The position numbers were made by a program, and so were the translations under genes. Below are positions 23,452 to 34,967 of a DNA stretch of 64,000 bases, piece after piece. Each line of letters begins with the position of its first letter. Positions within the stretch are counted from its first letter, which is position 1. The notes under the pieces are model-generated. The model saw nothing but the letters and a program-made list of their open reading frames with translations. It was not told the DNA's origin and did not search any database. This DNA is from Alopecurus myosuroides (Eukaryota > Streptophyta > Magnoliopsida > Poales > Poaceae): assembly GCA_028641055.1 (NCBI GenBank), contig CM054062.1, forward strand, positions 273,265,349-273,329,348, given 5' to 3'.

Positions 23452-25906
23452 TTATCTAAACTCATCAAACATGTTAACTCTCTTTGTCTTCATGGCCACT
23501 TGGTGATCACCATTAGATTCTTCTTTCCTTCTAGATGCTCTCCACATAGCTGCTGCTTCAAGTGCTCTATACTCTTCATGTTGTTCTTCTAGTTCCTTCC
23601 TTTCCCTTTGTTGTTGAGCAAGTTCTCTCTTTGCTTCTGCTTTCTCTACTCTTCTAGCTGCTGCTTCTAGTGCTCTGTTCTCCTTTTGTTGCTCTGTCAT
23701 TTCTTTCTTAGCCTCAGCACCAGCCCTATTTTCCCTCCCGCGACTCTTGAACTGCATCTTGCTTCTATGCTACAACATCTGTTTTTGCAGTAGCCTCAAG
23801 TTGTTTCTTTTCCCGAGCTGCTGCTTTTCTTCTAGCATCTTGCTCTTTTTTTCTGCTGAATTTCTATTCTTTTGGCTTCAGATTCTCTTGCTTTTTTCTC
23901 CAGGGCTTCATTCATAGCTTCAAGTGCAGCATCTCTCCTAGCAGCCATCTCCATGTCTCTGTCTCTCTTCATTGCAAGTAGCTTCATTGACAGGTTACCA
24001 TTTGTTGTGGTAGTTGTAGAAGTATTTGCAGGTTCAAAGTTTGCAGCATTGTTGATGAAGGTTGATTCAATGACAATCTCTATGCTCACAACTCTTGGAG
24101 CTGGCCTATGAAGCATCATTCTCCCAAGCATGGTAATTCCATAGTTACTATGAGAAATAACTTGCTCCTCAGCTTGGTTTTGTTCTTGGTCAGCATGGTG
24201 CTCTAAATGTTGTTCACGAGGGTTTTGTTCTTGGTCAGCATTGTGCTTTGAATGCTGTTCACCAGGGTTGTTCTTGGTTAGAATTATGCTCGGAATGCTG
24301 TTCACCAGGGTTTTGTTCTTGGTCAGCATTGTGCATTGAATTCTGTTCACCAGGGTTTTATTCTTGCTCAAGATGGTGCTCTGATTGCTGCTCACCATTG
24401 TTTTTTTGCTGCTCACCATTGCTTTGTTGGTTCTCACCATTTCCAGTGGCTTCATCACCTGATACATCATCAGGTATAGCCCTAGACCTCCTTCTAGAAG
24501 GTGGTTGTGGTGGAAGACCAGCTTTTTGGAGTGCATAACTAGTCTTGTTGTGACCCTCTTCCTTGTAGTAAGAGCATGTTATGATCATTCCATGCCTACT
24601 AATAGTTTTAGAACCATATTTTGACTTAAAATCATAGGGTTGCTTCTTTCTGCTTTTATTTGTGGGTCTACCAACCTTTTTGTCAAAGTATGGTGGCTTG
24701 ATCTGACATTGGTTAGTTCTCTCCCACTCACTTCTATCCCTGCATTGCTTAATGATGGGCTTTTATGCCTGCTTGAAAGCTTGAATGTTGTAGCATGGTG
24801 CAACCAATTCCTCTCCTGAACTCCTTTCATGCCTGCAACATTCAATTGCATGGCGGCATGGAACACCACTAAGATCCCATCTTTTGCAGGTGCAGATCTT
24901 TGCTTTAATGTCCACAATGTAGATTTTGGTGTAGTTGTCAACCTGGAAGATGCCATCCCCTGCTCCAGACACAATGCATGTATTTGAGAGTTCTCTATTT
25001 TTTCAAGCCTTTTCCTTATTTTTAGGCATATTGTTCCAGTCCAAGCGTCTGCCTCAATTATTTTGCTGTAGAATCTTGTCATAAGCTGTGTTTTTTATTC
25101 TATCAATCATTGATTTCAAGTGCAGCTCTCTGGCTTCTAGAATGTAGCTACGAAAATCAATTGGACAGTTCAGAGCAAGCAATACATTCAAATATGCAGA
25201 TAACACATTGGTCAATGAAGAAAAACTTACTTGTTGAACACCTCACAATTGTTGTTAAGAAGGATGTCACACAGTGATTCAGTTCTCTGAAATCCCCTGA
25301 CCCAAGTGTTGGGTGGGAGCTGATCAAGCTACTCATAAGCATCTCTATTTAATGCCTCAACTCTTCCATGTTTGCTTGCCATATGGCATTTGTGTTGCTT
25401 CTTGCACACTTCCACAATTGATTCTTGAGCACATCTCCTTTATAAATTTGTTGATTTTTTTTGGCATATATGCCTCACACGGTGTTTATGCTCTGCACCT
25501 GGAAAAAACTCCCTGACCCATTTGATGAGACGCTGCACAAAAATACCAAAACATGCTTACACACAGCCACTAGGGCATAGTCATGCTACAGAAAATGCAA
25601 ATCAGTTACTTTTTGCTTGTCTAACATTATAGTTCATGGATATGTGTTAATTATCCCAATATCTTTTTTCAGGTTGGATAGAAAGTACTTCCAAGATTCT
25701 GTGTTTTCCACCTCCACAACTGCAAATGGCAGAGGGTAGATACAATTATTGGGGTCCATTCCAATTGCAGTGAGAAAAACACCTCCATACTTAGTCTTCA
25801 GGTCGCAACCATGAAAGCAGATGATAGGCCTACAAGCTTCCAAGAATCCCCTTTTACAAGAATCAAGTGAGAAATAACAACTACAAAACCTGCCTTTATC
25901 TACCCC
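23452..25906 (-). pseudogene. MULE (MuDR-type) transposase relic, C-terminal part
   Basis: Minus strand, in pieces. At 25905-25634 is the MULE catalytic region (CFHGCDLKTKYGG, then PLPFAVVEVENTESW). At 24972-24763 is a SWIM zinc finger (CTCKRWDLSGVPCRHAI). At 24588-23452 is a proline/glutamine-rich then highly charged E/K/R tail. The pieces are separated by frameshifts. The 5' half continues at 44902 after element D. The catalytic acidic residues cannot all be located in the broken frame. It is almost certainly inactive. Confidence 0.8.
24181..24400 (-). repeat. 45-bp coding repeat in the MULE tail, 5 copies
   Basis: Units start at 24181, 24226, 24269, 24314 and 24359 (TGTTCTTGGTCAGCAT-like). 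They would encode a 15-residue glutamine/asparagine/histidine-rich repeat on the minus strand. The second unit is 43 bp instead of 45 and shifts the frame. Confidence 0.9.
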
Positions 25907-26851
25907 TGATGGCTGATGTTGGTAAACCCCAAGAGGAAGGTTGTGAAGAGTACAGCGGTCAGTTTTCCCTCAGAAAAGAAACCAAGGTTGAATCGACCAG
26001 TAGGAGGACAAGAAACTTCTGAAGGTTGATGCAGCTGAGATGCCAGGGCACACTACCGGTTAAGCAGCAACGTGGAACCTACACAACAAATCAATTCATT
26101 TTGCCCCAACGAAGGAGTGAGATTGTCAATCTCACTGGTTTTGCTGAACACAAAGAGGTTAAAAGTATGGTGTGGTAAATAGTATGAGAACAATATGAAA
26201 ACAACAATAGCAATGTGGAAACAGTGGAAGCAGTGTGTGTATAATCAGTATGAGAAAATGGACCGGGGTCCACAATTCACTAGAGGTGTCTCTCCATAAA
26301 AGATAGCTAACATGTGTGGTGAACAAATTACAGCCGGGCAATTGATAGATAATGAAACATGCTTGACATAAAAATTACTATGAGATTCATGCGGGCATTA
26401 CAACAAAATATATATATCGTCATCCAACTTCATCTATGTCTAATAGTCCACCCTTCGAATATCATCCAAACAAACGTTAGGTATTAAGTTGCAAGCAAGG
26501 GATAATCGTTTAAGCAAAGTGTGTAATGTAAACAATGTAAACGAAGTAAACATCGTTGTTTTCTCCCTAATGGAAACAACACATCCTCCATACTTCACAT
26601 TTCTGTCACTCGAGGACAGATGCAAAGGAGGCATGAACCCACTATCGAGCATAAATACTCCCCCTTGGAGTCACTAGCATATACTTGGCCAGAGCATCTA
26701 CTAACAACAGAGAGCATGCAAGATCATAAATAACATACACATGAAGGTAACATGATAGATTGATAATCAAAAGACATAACATTCAATAATCATCGGGTCT
26801 CAACAAACACAACATGTAGCATTGCAAATAGATGATCTCGATCATCTGAGG
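25907..26851 (-). repeat. LTR fragment of element D (3' LTR, 3' part)
   Basis: 945 bp, related on the opposite strand to the LTR of element C. It stops at 26851 where C begins. The last five bases, TGAGG (26847-26851), are the left target duplication candidate for C. Confidence 0.88.
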
Positions 26852-28434
26852 TGATACGTCATAAACGTATCCTTAATTTCTGATGTTCCATGTTGTTTTC
26901 TTATTGTTTCCCACATGTTTTCTATACACTTTATGTCATTTTTATCGATTTTCCAGACTAACCTATTGACAAGATGCCACAGAGTCAGTTCCATGTTTTC
27001 TGCTATTTTTAGTTTCAGAAAAGTTGTTCTTGAAATATTCTCGGAATTGGAAAATTCGAAGCCCGGAAGTCTTAGAATTCCCTAATTATCCACGGAGTCC
27101 CGCAGAGACCCGGAGGGGGGCCTCAGGGGGGCACACCATAGGGCGGTGCCCCCCCTTGGCCGCGCCGGGGGGGTGGTGTGGGGCCCCTAGGACTCCACCG
27201 CCTTTTCCCTTTCGCCTATATAATCCACCGAGACGTAAACCCTAGATAGATCCCACTTTTCCCCGAGAAACACCCGAGGCCGCCGTCACCGTCATCCCGA
27301 GATCGGGAGGGTTCTGGAGCTCTCCCCGGCACCCTGTCGGAGGGGGAAATCATCACCGGAGGGGTCTACACCACCATGCCCTCCTCCGAAGTGATGCGTG
27401 AGTAGTTCATCCCAGGACTACGGGTCCATAGCAGTAGCTAGATGGTTGTTCTCTCCACTTTGTACCTCATGTTTAGATCTTGTGAGCTGCATATCATGAT
27501 CTAGATCATATTTATGTAATGCTACATGTTGTGTTTGCTGGGATCTGATGAATGTTGAATGCTACGTCTTTTGATTATAAATCTATCATGTTATCTTCAT
27601 GCTTATGTTATTTATGATCTTGCATGCTCTCCGTTATTAGTAGATGCTCTGGCCAAGTAGATGCTAGTAACTCCAAGAGGGAGTATTTATGCTCGATAGT
27701 GGGTTCATGCCTCCTTTTCATCTGTGCTCGAGTGACAGAAACGTGACAGATGGAGGATGTGATGTTGCCATTAGGGAGAAAACAACAATGCTTTGTCTAA
27801 GGATGATGTTGTTGTTTACATTACACACTTTTCTTACTGCAATTATCTGTTGCTTGCAAGTTAATACCCAACGTTTGTTCGGATGATATTTAGAGGGTGG
27901 ATTTTTAGTCATAGATGTAGTTGGATAACGGTCTATGTATTTTATTGTAATGCCCGCATTAATCACATAGTAATCTTTATGTCTTGCATATGGACTACGG
28001 TGCAGCATTCATTTCTGTCAATTGACCAGCTGTAATTTGTTCACCACACATGTTATTTATCTTTCACGGAGAGACATCACTAGTGAACTGTGGACCCTTG
28101 TCCTTTTTCCTCATACTGATAAACACCTACTGCTTTCATACTATTACTACTGTTTTCCACGCCATACGTTTAACCTCTTTGTGTTCAGCAAAACCGGTGA
28201 GATTGACAAACTAACTGCTTCATTGGGGCAAAGTGATTTGATTGTGTTGTGCAGGTTCCACGTTGCTTCTGAACCGGTAGTGCGCCCTGCCATCTCAGCT
28301 GCTTCACCTTTTGAAGTTACTCCTTCCTCTTACTGGTCGATTCAACCTTGGTTTTTTCTGAGGGAAAATTGCTATTGTGCTCTTCATACCTCCCTCTTGG
28401 GGTCTCCCAACGAACGTGTGTACCACGCGCATCA
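26852..28434 (+). repeat. 5' LTR of element C
   Basis: 1583 bp from TGATACGTCATAAACG to ...CGCGCATCA. A TATA box, TATATAA, is at 27217-27223. Same subfamily as the LTRs of elements B and D. Confidence 0.9.
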
Positions 28435-28444
28435 AGCAAATTTT

Positions 28445-28462
28445 TGGCGCTGTTGCCGAGGA
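28445..28462 (+). promoter_or_regulatory. Primer-binding site of element C
   Basis: TGGCGCTGTTGCCGAGGA, 10 nt after the LTR end. An Athila-type site with two changes relative to element A. Confidence 0.8.
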
Positions 28463-28630
28463 GGAAGAGAATTTCTGCAAGGCGAGTCTCTCACTTCCAA
28501 TCTCTTTACTTTGGTTTTGTTTTACTTATTTTATTTTATTTTGTCTTGTTTGCTTCTCTTTATCAAAGACACACAAAAAATTAGTTCTTATTCTAGCTGT
28601 AGTTTTATTCCTGTTTTTAGTCTTGTTAAA

Positions 28631-30235
28631 ATGACTACTCCTGAGAACACTAAGTTGTGTGACTTTACTAGTACCAACAACAATAATTTCATTAGCACAC
28701 CTATTGCTCCACCTGCTCCTACTGCTGATTTTTATGAGATAAAACCTGCCCTGTTAAACCTTGTTATGAGAGAGCAATTTTCTGGTGTTAGTACTGATGA
28801 TGTTGCTGCCCATCTTAATAATTTTGTTGAAATTTGTGAGATGCAAAAATATAAAGATGTTGATGGAGATATTATTAAACTGAAATTTTTTCCTTTCTCT
28901 TTGAGAGGAAGAGCTAAAGAATGGATGTTGTCTTTGCCTAGAAATACTATTCATTCTTGGACTAAGTGTAAAGATGCTTTCATTGAAAAATATTATCCTC
29001 CTGCTAAGATTATATCTTTAAGAAGTAGCATTATGAATTTTAAGCAACTTTATAATGATCATGTTGCTAAAGCTTGGCAAAGAATGAAGTCTTTAGTAAA
29101 GAATTATCCCACTCCTGGACAGACTACTTGGATGATAATCCAAACCTTTTATGCAGGTCTGAATTTTTCTTCAAGAAACCTTCTGGATTCAGCTGCTGGA
29201 GGAACCTTTATGTCCATGACCTTGGGGTTAGCAACAAAGCTTCTTGATGATATGATGGTAAATTATTCTGAGTGGCACACTGAAAGAGATACAACTGGTA
29301 AGAAGGTAAATTATGTTGAAGAAACCTCCTCTTTGAATGAGAGACGTATGCTATCATGTCTATGCCTGTGAATGTCCATTCTCCTATTGATCCAAATAAT
29401 GTTCCTTTAGCCTCTTTGGTTGCTCAAGAAGAGCATGCTGATGTGAACTTCATTAAAAATAATAATTTCAACACCAATGCTTATAGGAATAATTTTGGTA
29501 GCAACAATTATAGGCCATATCCTCCTAATAATAGCAATGCTTATGGAAATTCTTATGGTAACTCCTATAACAGCAACAAAAGTATACCCTATGATCTTCA
29601 GAACATGCTTAAGAATTTTATTAGTACACAAACTGCTTTTAATAAATCTGTTGAGGAAAAATTTGGCAAAATTGATGTTCTTGCTTCTAAAGTTGATAGC
29701 CTCGCTCTTGATGTTGATTTTCTAAAACTAAAGGTTATGCCTCATGATGTTAAAGAAAGTAAAACTTTTAATGCTATCCAAATTCGAATTGATGACAATG
29801 TTAGAATGTTAGCTAATTTGCATGCTAGATGCGAAAGAGAAGATGAAATAGCTAGAAAGAATAATATAGCTAATGTTTGCACCATTACCACAACTAGTAA
29901 AACTGAAGATTCTCATGCTATAAAACCTTCTACTATCAATGTTAAAGTAGTTGGTGTTAAAAACACTCCCACTTCTGATAGTAAAAATGCAAACCTGCTT
30001 GAAACTGCAAAAAATGCTCCCGATAAAAGTGCTGAAATTTTTAGAAACATGGGAGACAATGGTCCGATTATCTTCGATAAAAATGATCTTGAATTTGATG
30101 ATTGCAACATAACTGAAGTAATTAAGTTCTTACAAAATCTTGCTAGTTGTCCTAATGCTAGTGCTATGAATATGACTTTCACAAAACATATTACAAATGC
30201 TCTCATGCAAATTAGAGAGGATGAATTAAGACGTG
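28631..30235 (+). pseudogene. Gag of element C
   Basis: ATG at 28631. A retrotransposon Gag domain covers roughly codons 40-220 (LKFFPFSLRGRAKEWMLSLP, then AFIEKYYPP and ARLD-like helices). A frameshift near 29350 breaks the first frame (stop at 29371), and the second frame (from 29356) continues through an Asn/Tyr-rich linker and a coiled segment. The frame is then interrupted at 30235 by the Tat insertion and resumes in phase at 40899. I see no CCHC knuckle. Confidence 0.8.
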
Positions 30236-30710
30236 TGATGGAGGGATGATAACCCGGTAGGACAACGCCAAGGTATAACTCGGCCCAAAGGACACTGCGT
30301 GAGATCCGGCTAAGGATAAAGGAACTTTTAGAAGGCCCAAGTTTGTAGGCCTGGTAACCCGGATTGTGGGTTACGGTAAAGAAAGTTAGGGTTTTGTAAG
30401 CGGTGTCCGGGTAGGACTCAGAGTACGCCTTGGAGAACAGGCCAGCGATCCGGATGCTTTATAAGTCGGCCCCTAGGTTAGGTTTAGAGCCCCCAAGAGT
30501 TCGAGCAATATCGCTAGGTATCGAGTATCCAGTGTAACACGAGAGTTGAGATTAATATATCGAGATCGGAGACTCGGCGACTTGCTTGCCGGCTACTTGA
30601 TCGCATATCATCATGTTTTCCTCTGAGCTAAACCCTCTCCCAAACACCAGTGTCGTCTTGCCCCAAGATAAGTTACCCCCGGTAACGTCTGCCGTGATTA
30701 TCCCACGACA
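30236..30710 (+). repeat. 5' LTR of the Tat element
   Basis: 475 bp, TGATGGAGGG... to ...TCCCACGACA. A TATA-like TTTATAAG lies near 30458-30465, and the ORF start at 30613 is downstream inside the LTR. Confidence 0.96.
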
Positions 30711-31593
30711 GTTGGCGCCCACCGTGGGGCCTGCGTCCAAATGTGTTTACATCACGGGAGAAGCTCGAAAGAACATGGAGAATCTTGTCATCGGCGAGAT
30801 CTACACCGACCGCGAAGGAGAGAAGATGGTGGACGATTCTGGCTGGGGGCCAGAGTCGGATCACCTCGAATCCGGATCTATCGTGACAATCGGCCGGATC
30901 AGCGTCTTCATCGGCATGGTACGTACTTACGATTCAAGAGGACAATATCATGTGCATACTACAGGAACTTCTAACAGGGATAAAAAGATACTGAAACGAG
31001 CGATAAACTCGGTTTCCTCGGCTGTTCCGGGATACCTGAGATGGTCAGAACAGGATGTAACATGGAGCAGAAAAGATCACCCGGAAAGGATAGAACATCC
31101 GGGAGTCTTGGCGCTGGTAGTCGCACCACAAGTTAATGGTTATGAGTTGAAAAAGGTCCTAATGGACGGTGGAAGTAGCATCAATATCTTATACTGGGAA
31201 ACCTTTTTACGCATGGGTCTCAAGGAGTCTCAGCTACAGAAAAGCTCAACAATTTTTCATGGGATAGTGCCGGGTCACCCAGCGTGCCCCGAGGGAAAAA
31301 TCGCATTGGAGGTAGCTTTTGGAGAGTCAAAGGACAATTATCGAGTTGAGTGGCTCACTTTCGAGGTGGTCAAGTTGCGCAGTCCTTATCACGCGCTGTT
31401 CGGAAGGCCGGCTTATGCTAAATTCATGGCTAGGCCGTGTTATGTGTATCTACAGCTAAAAATCCCGGGTCCTAAGCAGACCATCACCATACATGGAAGC
31501 CGGGATATAGCGGCTGAGTGCGATGAAGGAGATTCAGTAATGGCTGAGCAGGCTTGCAGAAAGAGGAACTCAAGTATTACCGGTCTCAAGTAG
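30613..31593 (+). CDS. Gag leader-protease ORF of the Tat element (gag core missing)
   Basis: 326 codons. The ATG lies 98 bp before the LTR end and the frame runs through the primer site (peptide RQLAPTVGPAS). Residues 1-135 match the Gag leader seen at 40-453. The sequence then passes abruptly to a Tat-type protease region: the block DVTWSRKDHPERI, active-site-like DGGS with Asp at residue 185, and the flap-end motif FGRPAYAKFMA. No capsid domain and no CCHC zinc knuckle lie between. A Tat gag normally adds several hundred residues there, so I infer an internal deletion. The pol frame follows in another phase. Confidence 0.8.
   Translation: MFSSELNPLPNTSVVLPQDKLPPVTSAVIIPRQLAPTVGPASKCVYITGEARKNMENLVIGEIYTDREGEKMVDDSGWGPESDHLESGSIVTIGRISVFIGMVRTYDSRGQYHVHTTGTSNRDKKILKRAINSVSSAVPGYLRWSEQDVTWSRKDHPERIEHPGVLALVVAPQVNGYELKKVLMDGGSSINILYWETFLRMGLKESQLQKSSTIFHGIVPGHPACPEGKIALEVAFGESKDNYRVEWLTFEVVKLRSPYHALFGRPAYAKFMARPCYVYLQLKIPGPKQTITIHGSRDIAAECDEGDSVMAEQACRKRNSSITGLK
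30713..30730 (+). promoter_or_regulatory. Primer-binding site of the Tat element
   Basis: TGGCGCCCACCGTGGGG, two bases after the LTR end. The same site adjoins the LTRs at 356-818 and 62272-62813. It is also read as codons of the LTR-initiated ORF. Confidence 0.85.
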
Positions 31594-34500
31594 ACCCGGA
31601 TGACAGAACAGCATTGAAAAGGCCGAATACCGAAGATGAGAGAGCAAAATTCAAAGCAGCGCAGGACACCAAGATGATAGCTTTTGTTGAAGGTGATCCC
31701 TCTAAGCAGTTTGCTATAGGGTCTAACTTGGACAGCAAGCAGGAGAAGGCACTTGTGGAGTTTATCCGTTCAAATGCGGATGTGTTCGCCTGGACGCCTA
31801 GCGACATGCCGGGTATCCCCACAGAATTGGCAGAGCACAGTTTGCACGTAGATCCCAAGTCCAGGCCTGTGAAGCAGGGCTTGAGGAAGATGAATGAGGA
31901 AAGAAGGAAAGCAATAGGAGAAGAAATTGCTCGTTTGCTAACAGCCGGCTTTATCATGGAAATATTTCACCCCGACTGGTTAGCGAATCCGGTTCTCGTA
32001 ATGAAAAAGACCAATGAGTGGAGGATGTGCATTGATTACACGAGTCTTAACAAGCATTGCCCAAAGGATCCGTTCGCGCTACCGAGGATAGATCAGATCA
32101 TAGACGCAGTGGCTGGAAGTGACCTATTATGCTTTCTGGACGCATATTCCGGGTATCATCAGATCAAGCTCAAGAGGGAGGATTGGGAGAAAACATCATT
32201 TATAACCCCTTTTGGGGCCTTCTGTTACAAAACCATGACATTTGGGTTGAAGAACGCTGGCGCAACTTATCAACGGTGTATTCAGAAGTGCTTTGAGGAC
32301 CAAATTGGACGCAACGTCCACGCTTATGTGGATGATGTGGTTATCAAGACCAGGAAGGCGGAGACATTTATCGATGATCTAAAGGAAACGTTCAAGAACT
32401 TGAGGAGGTATCAGATGAAGCTTAATCCGACAAAGTGCGTGTTCGGAGTTCCAGTTGGGAAATTACTCGGCTTTATCGTTTCCGAGAGAGGAATTGAGGC
32501 AAACCCGGATAAAATCAAAGCTATCCAAAGTCTGAAAAAGCCGGAAAATTTGAAGCATGTTCAAAAGCTCACGGGATGTGTAGTAGCCTTGAGCCGATTT
32601 ATATCCAGACTCGGAGAAAAAGCAATACCCGTGTACCGGCTCTTGAAGAAGTCCGATAAATTCGTGTGGGATCAGGAGGCGGATGAGGCGTTCGAGGCAC
32701 TAAAGAAGCAGTTATCTGAAGCACCAGTCCTAGCGGCCCCGGGTCCTAAGGAGCCCATGTTGCTATATGTAGCAGCTGGACCCCGAGCCGTTAGCGCGGT
32801 AGTTGTTGTGGAACGTAAAGAGGATGGGAAAGGTTACCCGGTTCAGAGACCGGTCTATTACGTCAGCGAGGTATTATCAGAGGCAAAGCAGCGCTATCCG
32901 CATTGGCAAAAGCTGGTTTTCGGGGTCTTTATGGCCAGCCGGAAACTGAAGCCGTATTTCCAGGAACACCCCATAACAGTGGTTAGTTCGATACCGATGT
33001 CGGATATCATCAGAAACTCGGATGCAACAGGAAGAATAGCCAAATGGGCGATAGAGATGGGGGATTATCACATCAACTACGAGCCCAGGTCAGCAATCAA
33101 ATCTCAGGCTCTGGTCGATTTCGTTAACGATTGGACGCACACAGGCATGCCCACCATGGCTCCAAACTCCGAGTCTTGGATCATGCACTTCGATGGATCC
33201 AAGCAATACGAGGGATCAGGAGCTGGAGTGGTGCTAACATCACCCAAAGGAGACAAATTGAGTTACGTGCTACAGATTCACTTTGATTGTTCCAACAACG
33301 TGGCCGAGTATGAGGCCCTATTGCATGGCTTAAAGGTAGCCAAGGAGATGAACATTAAGAGGATACGATGCTTCGGAGATTCGGACCTTGTGGTACAGCA
33401 GGTCTCAGGAACATGGGATAGAAAAGATGCAACTATGGCAGCATACCGCAGGGAAGTTGATAGAGTTGCCGGATGTTTTTCCGGGTATGAGGTGGAGCAC
33501 ATAGACAGAAGAAAAAATGAGGCAGCAGATGCACTCGCCAGACTCGGCTCGCGCAGAGAGCCGGTTCCACCCAATGTTTTCCTGGATGAACTATGTCGAC
33601 CATCAGTTAAAACCGAGTCTGAGGAAGAACTGGCAAATCAAGACGCGGATTTGGAGCTCGTGGCCACAGTGCGCGCTGTTCCCGAGTGGACAGAACCGTT
33701 CTTGGCCTACCTATCACGGGGCGAGTTACCACAGCAGGAGGTATTAGCAAGACAAGTTTTGAGGCGAGCAAAAGGTTATTCTATCATCAATGGGGAGTTA
33801 TACAAGAGAAGTGCAGCAGGAGTGTTTTTGCGCTGTGTAGCGCCAGAAGAAGGCCGACAGATTCTCAAGGAAATTCACGAAGGCGATTGTGGGCATCATG
33901 CATCCACAAGATCCCTTGTGGCCAAAGCTTATCGACATGGATTCTTCTGGCTCACGGCCCTAGCAGATGTGGAGCGTTTGGTGGCAAGGTGTGACGGATG
34001 TCAAAGGTACGCTCGCCAAACCCACGTACCGGCTATGGAATTACGGACTATTCCGCTAACTTGGCCGTTCGCTGTTTGGGGTATGGATATGGTTGGCCCC
34101 TTTCACATGTCACCTTGCAAGAAGACACATCTTTTGGTGGCTATTGATAAGTTTACCAAGTGGGTTGAGGTTATGCCAGTTACCAATTGTGAAGCAGTTA
34201 CAGCAGTTAAGTTCCTGAAAAGAATTATCTATCGGTTCGGGTATCCCCACAGCATAATTACCGACAATGAAACCAACATGTCCCTTGGTGAGATGGGGAA
34301 GTTCTGTGGCAACAATGGAATCCGGCTTGACGTAGCATCAGTGGCTCATCCACAGGCCAATGGACAAGTGGAGAGGGCAAATCAGGAGTTGCTTCGTGGA
34401 CTAAAGCCACGACTGCGAGTCCCGTGCATCAGAGTTGCTGGTGCATGGGTTGAAGAATTACCTTCCGTGGTTTGGGGTATCAACACTACACCTAACAGAT

Positions 34501-34967
34501 CTACTCAGATGACACCGTTCTTCATGGTTTATGGTGCGGAAGCGGTGTTGCCGAGTGATATTATTCATGATTCACCTCGAGTATCAGCTTACGTCGAGGT
34601 GGAGAACGAGAAGACCCGGCAGGACGCCGTAGATATGTTAGAAGAACAAAGGGAACAAGCACTGGAAAGATCAGCCATATATCAGCAAGATTTACGGAGG
34701 TATCATAGTCGGCGCGTGAAAACACGGGTCTTTCAGGAAGGAGACCTGGTTCTACGCCTGGTACAGTCAAACGAAGGAAAACACAAGTTATCACCTCCAT
34801 GGGAAGGACCATTTATCATAAGTCGGAATCTGCACAACGGATCATATTACTTGATAGACGCAAGGGAAGAGTCGGCTACAGTTAACGACACCGCTCATAC
34901 CACTTCATCTATGCAAGAAAGAGACAGACCATGGAACGTGGCTCAGCTACGTCCCTACTATACTTAG
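31554..34967 (+). CDS. Pol polyprotein: RT, RNase H, second RNase H, integrase
   Basis: About 1137 uninterrupted codons to the stop at 34967. The frame opens just after a stop near 31542 and has no ATG at its beginning (31554 is TTG). It overlaps the upstream ORF by 40 nt and lies -1/+2 relative to it, so it needs a frameshift or came from a small mutation. Reverse transcriptase: CFLDAYSGYHQI, and catalytic YVDD at residues 258-261. A second, archaeal-type RNase H region begins near FDGS (Asp 547), a Tat hallmark. Integrase: an HHCC finger, then the D,D35E triad at Asp 845, Asp 904 and Glu 940. The C-terminus has a WEGPF (GPY/F-like) module and no chromodomain. All catalytic residues I looked for are present. 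Confidence 0.93.
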   Translation: MQKEELKYYRSQVDPDDRTALKRPNTEDERAKFKAAQDTKMIAFVEGDPSKQFAIGSNLDSKQEKALVEFIRSNADVFAWTPSDMPGIPTELAEHSLHVDPKSRPVKQGLRKMNEERRKAIGEEIARLLTAGFIMEIFHPDWLANPVLVMKKTNEWRMCIDYTSLNKHCPKDPFALPRIDQIIDAVAGSDLLCFLDAYSGYHQIKLKREDWEKTSFITPFGAFCYKTMTFGLKNAGATYQRCIQKCFEDQIGRNVHAYVDDVVIKTRKAETFIDDLKETFKNLRRYQMKLNPTKCVFGVPVGKLLGFIVSERGIEANPDKIKAIQSLKKPENLKHVQKLTGCVVALSRFISRLGEKAIPVYRLLKKSDKFVWDQEADEAFEALKKQLSEAPVLAAPGPKEPMLLYVAAGPRAVSAVVVVERKEDGKGYPVQRPVYYVSEVLSEAKQRYPHWQKLVFGVFMASRKLKPYFQEHPITVVSSIPMSDIIRNSDATGRIAKWAIEMGDYHINYEPRSAIKSQALVDFVNDWTHTGMPTMAPNSESWIMHFDGSKQYEGSGAGVVLTSPKGDKLSYVLQIHFDCSNNVAEYEALLHGLKVAKEMNIKRIRCFGDSDLVVQQVSGTWDRKDATMAAYRREVDRVAGCFSGYEVEHIDRRKNEAADALARLGSRREPVPPNVFLDELCRPSVKTESEEELANQDADLELVATVRAVPEWTEPFLAYLSRGELPQQEVLARQVLRRAKGYSIINGELYKRSAAGVFLRCVAPEEGRQILKEIHEGDCGHHASTRSLVAKAYRHGFFWLTALADVERLVARCDGCQRYARQTHVPAMELRTIPLTWPFAVWGMDMVGPFHMSPCKKTHLLVAIDKFTKWVEVMPVTNCEAVTAVKFLKRIIYRFGYPHSIITDNETNMSLGEMGKFCGNNGIRLDVASVAHPQANGQVERANQELLRGLKPRLRVPCIRVAGAWVEELPSVVWGINTTPNRSTQMTPFFMVYGAEAVLPSDIIHDSPRVSAYVEVENEKTRQDAVDMLEEQREQALERSAIYQQDLRRYHSRRVKTRVFQEGDLVLRLVQSNEGKHKLSPPWEGPFIISRNLHNGSYYLIDAREESATVNDTAHTTSSMQERDRPWNVAQLRPYYT

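Noticed and set aside
31554..31593. Programmed -1 frameshift signal
   Set aside because: No X-XXY-YYZ heptamer in the right phase in the overlap; kept only as an open question.
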